The notes beneath the pieces are model-generated. The model ran no database searches and was not told where the DNA came from. It saw only the letters and a program-made list of their open reading frames with translations. 64,000 bases of DNA, taken from contig PS015009.1 of the NCBI GenBank assembly GCA_048213135.1, positions 1,798,001-1,862,000 of the forward strand. The letters are read 5' to 3'. Positions 62,349-64,000 of this stretch are shown here, one piece after another. The position numbers and the translations under genes are program-made. Every line of letters begins with the position of its first letter. Within the stretch, counting starts at the first letter, position 1. This stretch comes from Reclinomonas americana ATCC 50394. Lineage: Eukaryota; Jakobida; Jakobea; Jakobida.

Positions 62349-64000
62349 ATGAATACAGAACTCATTGGTATCATTGTCATATTTGCTGTCGCAATCCTCC
62401 TGGCCATTCCGCTGGGAACCTATATCGGCAAAGTGTATAACGGTGAAAGAACATGGGCCGATCCTGTCTTTAACCCGATCGACAAATTCTTTTATAAGGC
62501 GGGCGGTATCAATCCTGCAAAAGGAATGACATGGCAACAGAGCCTTGCATCACTTCTTGCCATTAACCTGGTCTGGTTTCTTCTTTCCATGTTCATACTG
62601 ATGAATATGAGCTGGTTGCCGCTGAACCCTGATGGCAACCCGTCTATGCCTGCTGACCTCGCTTTTAACACCACGGTAAGTTTCGTTACCAACACCAACC
62701 TGCAACACTATTCAGGCGAAAGCGGCTTATCCTACCTGGGTCAAATGTCTCTTATGCTTTGGCAGTTTATCAGTGCCGGTACCGGCATGGCAATCTGTGC
62801 TGTTGCTATTAAAGCGCTGAAAGAAAAGAATACGGACAAACCCGGTAACTTTTTTGTGTACTGGGTAAGATCCTGTACAAGGGTATTACTTCCTGTCTGT
62901 TTAATAATCGCGGTATTACTGTTATGTAATGGTACACCAATGACTTTTGCCGGGAAAGATCAGTTGATTTCACTCCAGGGTGATACCATGCAGGTTTCCC
63001 GCGGCCCTGCGGCTGCAATGATCGCCATCAAGCAATTGGGTACTAACGGCGGCGGATTCTTCGGGGTTAACAGTGCTCACCCCTTTGAGAACCCTAATTA
63101 TTTTACCAATATGATAGAGAACATCGCTATCATACTTATCCCGATTGCCATGGTATTCGCACTGGGGCGCATGCTTCAGAAAAGGAAACTGGCCTGGATG
63201 ATATTTGGAGTAATGACAGCAGGGTTCCTGTTACTGCTGATCCCTTCAGTATATCTTGAAATGAAAGGCAACACTGCTATAAGCAGTATGGGAATCACAC
63301 AGCAACTGGGCAGTATGGAAGGAAAAGAAGTCCGGTTTGGACCGGCCGCTTCCGCGTTCTGGGGAATCACAACAACCGTAACCTCAAACGGATCGGTAAA
63401 TGCCATGCATGATAGTTTTACGCCTCTTACAGGAATGACTGCCATGCTGGGTATGATGATCAATTCCTTTTATGGAGGCGTAGGAGTGGGTTTGCTGAAC
63501 TTCTTTGTATTTATGGTAATTGCCGTGTTTATCAGCGGACTGATGGTAGGCCGTACACCTGAATTACTCGGAAAAAAGATAGAGGCGAAGGAAATGAAGA
63601 TAGCAGCCATTATCGCTCTTCTGCATCCTTTACTCATACTCGCCGGAACTGCCATTGCTTCACATATATATGCAGGTAACCCGGGTGCATATGCCAGCTG
63701 GCTCAACAATCCCGGCCAGCATGGGTTCAGCGAAATGCTATACGAGTTCACCTCCTCATCGGCCAATAATGGAAGTGGTTTTGAGGGGTTAGGTGATAAT
63801 ACACCCTTCTGGAATATTGCCTGCGGTATTGTGATGTTACTGGCCCGTTACCTGCCAATCATAGGGCCGGTGGCCATTGCAGGTATCATGGCGAAGAAAA
63901 AGTATGTTCCTGAAAGTGCCGGAACACTCAAAACAGATAATGCCACATTTGGTATCATGGTATTTGCGGTGATCTTCATTATTGCTGCATTGTCATTCTT
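62349..64000 (+). CDS. kdpA: K+-transporting ATPase subunit A (3' end outside window)
   Basis: 550 codons are visible, nearly the full family length. KdpA is the channel-like potassium-binding subunit of the high-affinity KdpFABC pump. Selectivity-filter segments are recognisable: FNTTVSFVTNTNLQHYSGE, LGTNGGGFFGVNSAHPFENP, GMTAMLGMMINSFYGGVGVG and SSANNGSGFEGLGDNTPFWN. LFVYLGYTLLRPE-type KdpF is directly upstream. kdpB and kdpC are expected beyond the right edge. Confidence 0.96.
   Translation, partial: MNTELIGIIVIFAVAILLAIPLGTYIGKVYNGERTWADPVFNPIDKFFYKAGGINPAKGMTWQQSLASLLAINLVWFLLSMFILMNMSWLPLNPDGNPSMPADLAFNTTVSFVTNTNLQHYSGESGLSYLGQMSLMLWQFISAGTGMAICAVAIKALKEKNTDKPGNFFVYWVRSCTRVLLPVCLIIAVLLLCNGTPMTFAGKDQLISLQGDTMQVSRGPAAAMIAIKQLGTNGGGFFGVNSAHPFENPNYFTNMIENIAIILIPIAMVFALGRMLQKRKLAWMIFGVMTAGFLLLLIPSVYLEMKGNTAISSMGITQQLGSMEGKEVRFGPAASAFWGITTTVTSNGSVNAMHDSFTPLTGMTAMLGMMINSFYGGVGVGLLNFFVFMVIAVFISGLMVGRTPELLGKKIEAKEMKIAAIIALLHPLLILAGTAIASHIYAGNPGAYASWLNNPGQHGFSEMLYEFTSSSANNGSGFEGLGDNTPFWNIACGIVMLLARYLPIIGPVAIAGIMAKKKYVPESAGTLKTDNATFGIMVFAVIFIIAALSF

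Overview
The window looks like a chromosomal surface-glycan locus from a member of the Bacteroidota, most likely Chitinophagaceae or a close relative. The evidence is an UpxY-type NusG antiterminator in front of a long sugar operon, several -7 boxes of the form TAnnTTTG upstream of genes, start sites without obvious Shine-Dalgarno sequences, AT-rich word repeats between operons, and a KdpFA operon preceded by a sigma-54 response regulator. No rRNA, tRNA, CRISPR array, transposase or phage gene was seen. Genes are packed tightly and no gap without a gene exceeds 300 bases.

Region 1 (1-17.8 kb): a glycan or glycoconjugate block. It starts with two glycosyltransferases, an O-antigen ligase/polymerase-type membrane protein, a WaaE-like glycosyltransferase and a winged-helix/nucleotidyltransferase protein. 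A minus-strand operon of two B12-type radical SAM proteins, one radical SAM/SPASM protein and two methyltransferases follows. Facing it are a third methyltransferase and an amidohydrolase. The block ends with three more glycosyltransferases, an ABC half-exporter and a polyprenyl-phosphate sugar transferase that could start the repeat unit. The radical SAM/methyltransferase/amidohydrolase group is the least explained part of the window.

Region 2 (17.9-27.2 kb): galactokinase, a NagX/HGSNAT-like acyltransferase and an ABC-F ATPase (the most housekeeping-like genes), then a MurJ-type flippase, an FkbM methyltransferase and two glycosyltransferases.

Region 3 (27.3-60.4 kb): a winged-helix regulator with a degenerate nucleotidyltransferase-like tail and an UpxY antiterminator head a long, mostly plus-strand glycan cluster. 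It holds RmlB and RmlA, a WlbB/WbpD-like acetyltransferase and a WlbA/WbpB-like dehydrogenase, many glycosyltransferases, two SDR epimerases, an FkbM methyltransferase, an acyltransferase-3, AsnB, a second Wzx, UDP-galactopyranose mutase with a GlfT-like transferase, a deacetylase/formyltransferase pair and a PglD-like acetyltransferase. The few minus-strand genes here are all flippase or polymerase-like membrane proteins plus one secreted beta-helix protein. Several sugar pathways are half complete: RmlC, RmlD, WbpA and every sugar aminotransferase are missing from the window.

Region 4 (60.5-64 kb): a sigma-54 response regulator with a strong terminator, then a near-consensus sigma-54 promoter, two tiny membrane-protein ORFs, kdpF and the 5' part of kdpA. 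This is a potassium-uptake operon unrelated to the glycan genes.
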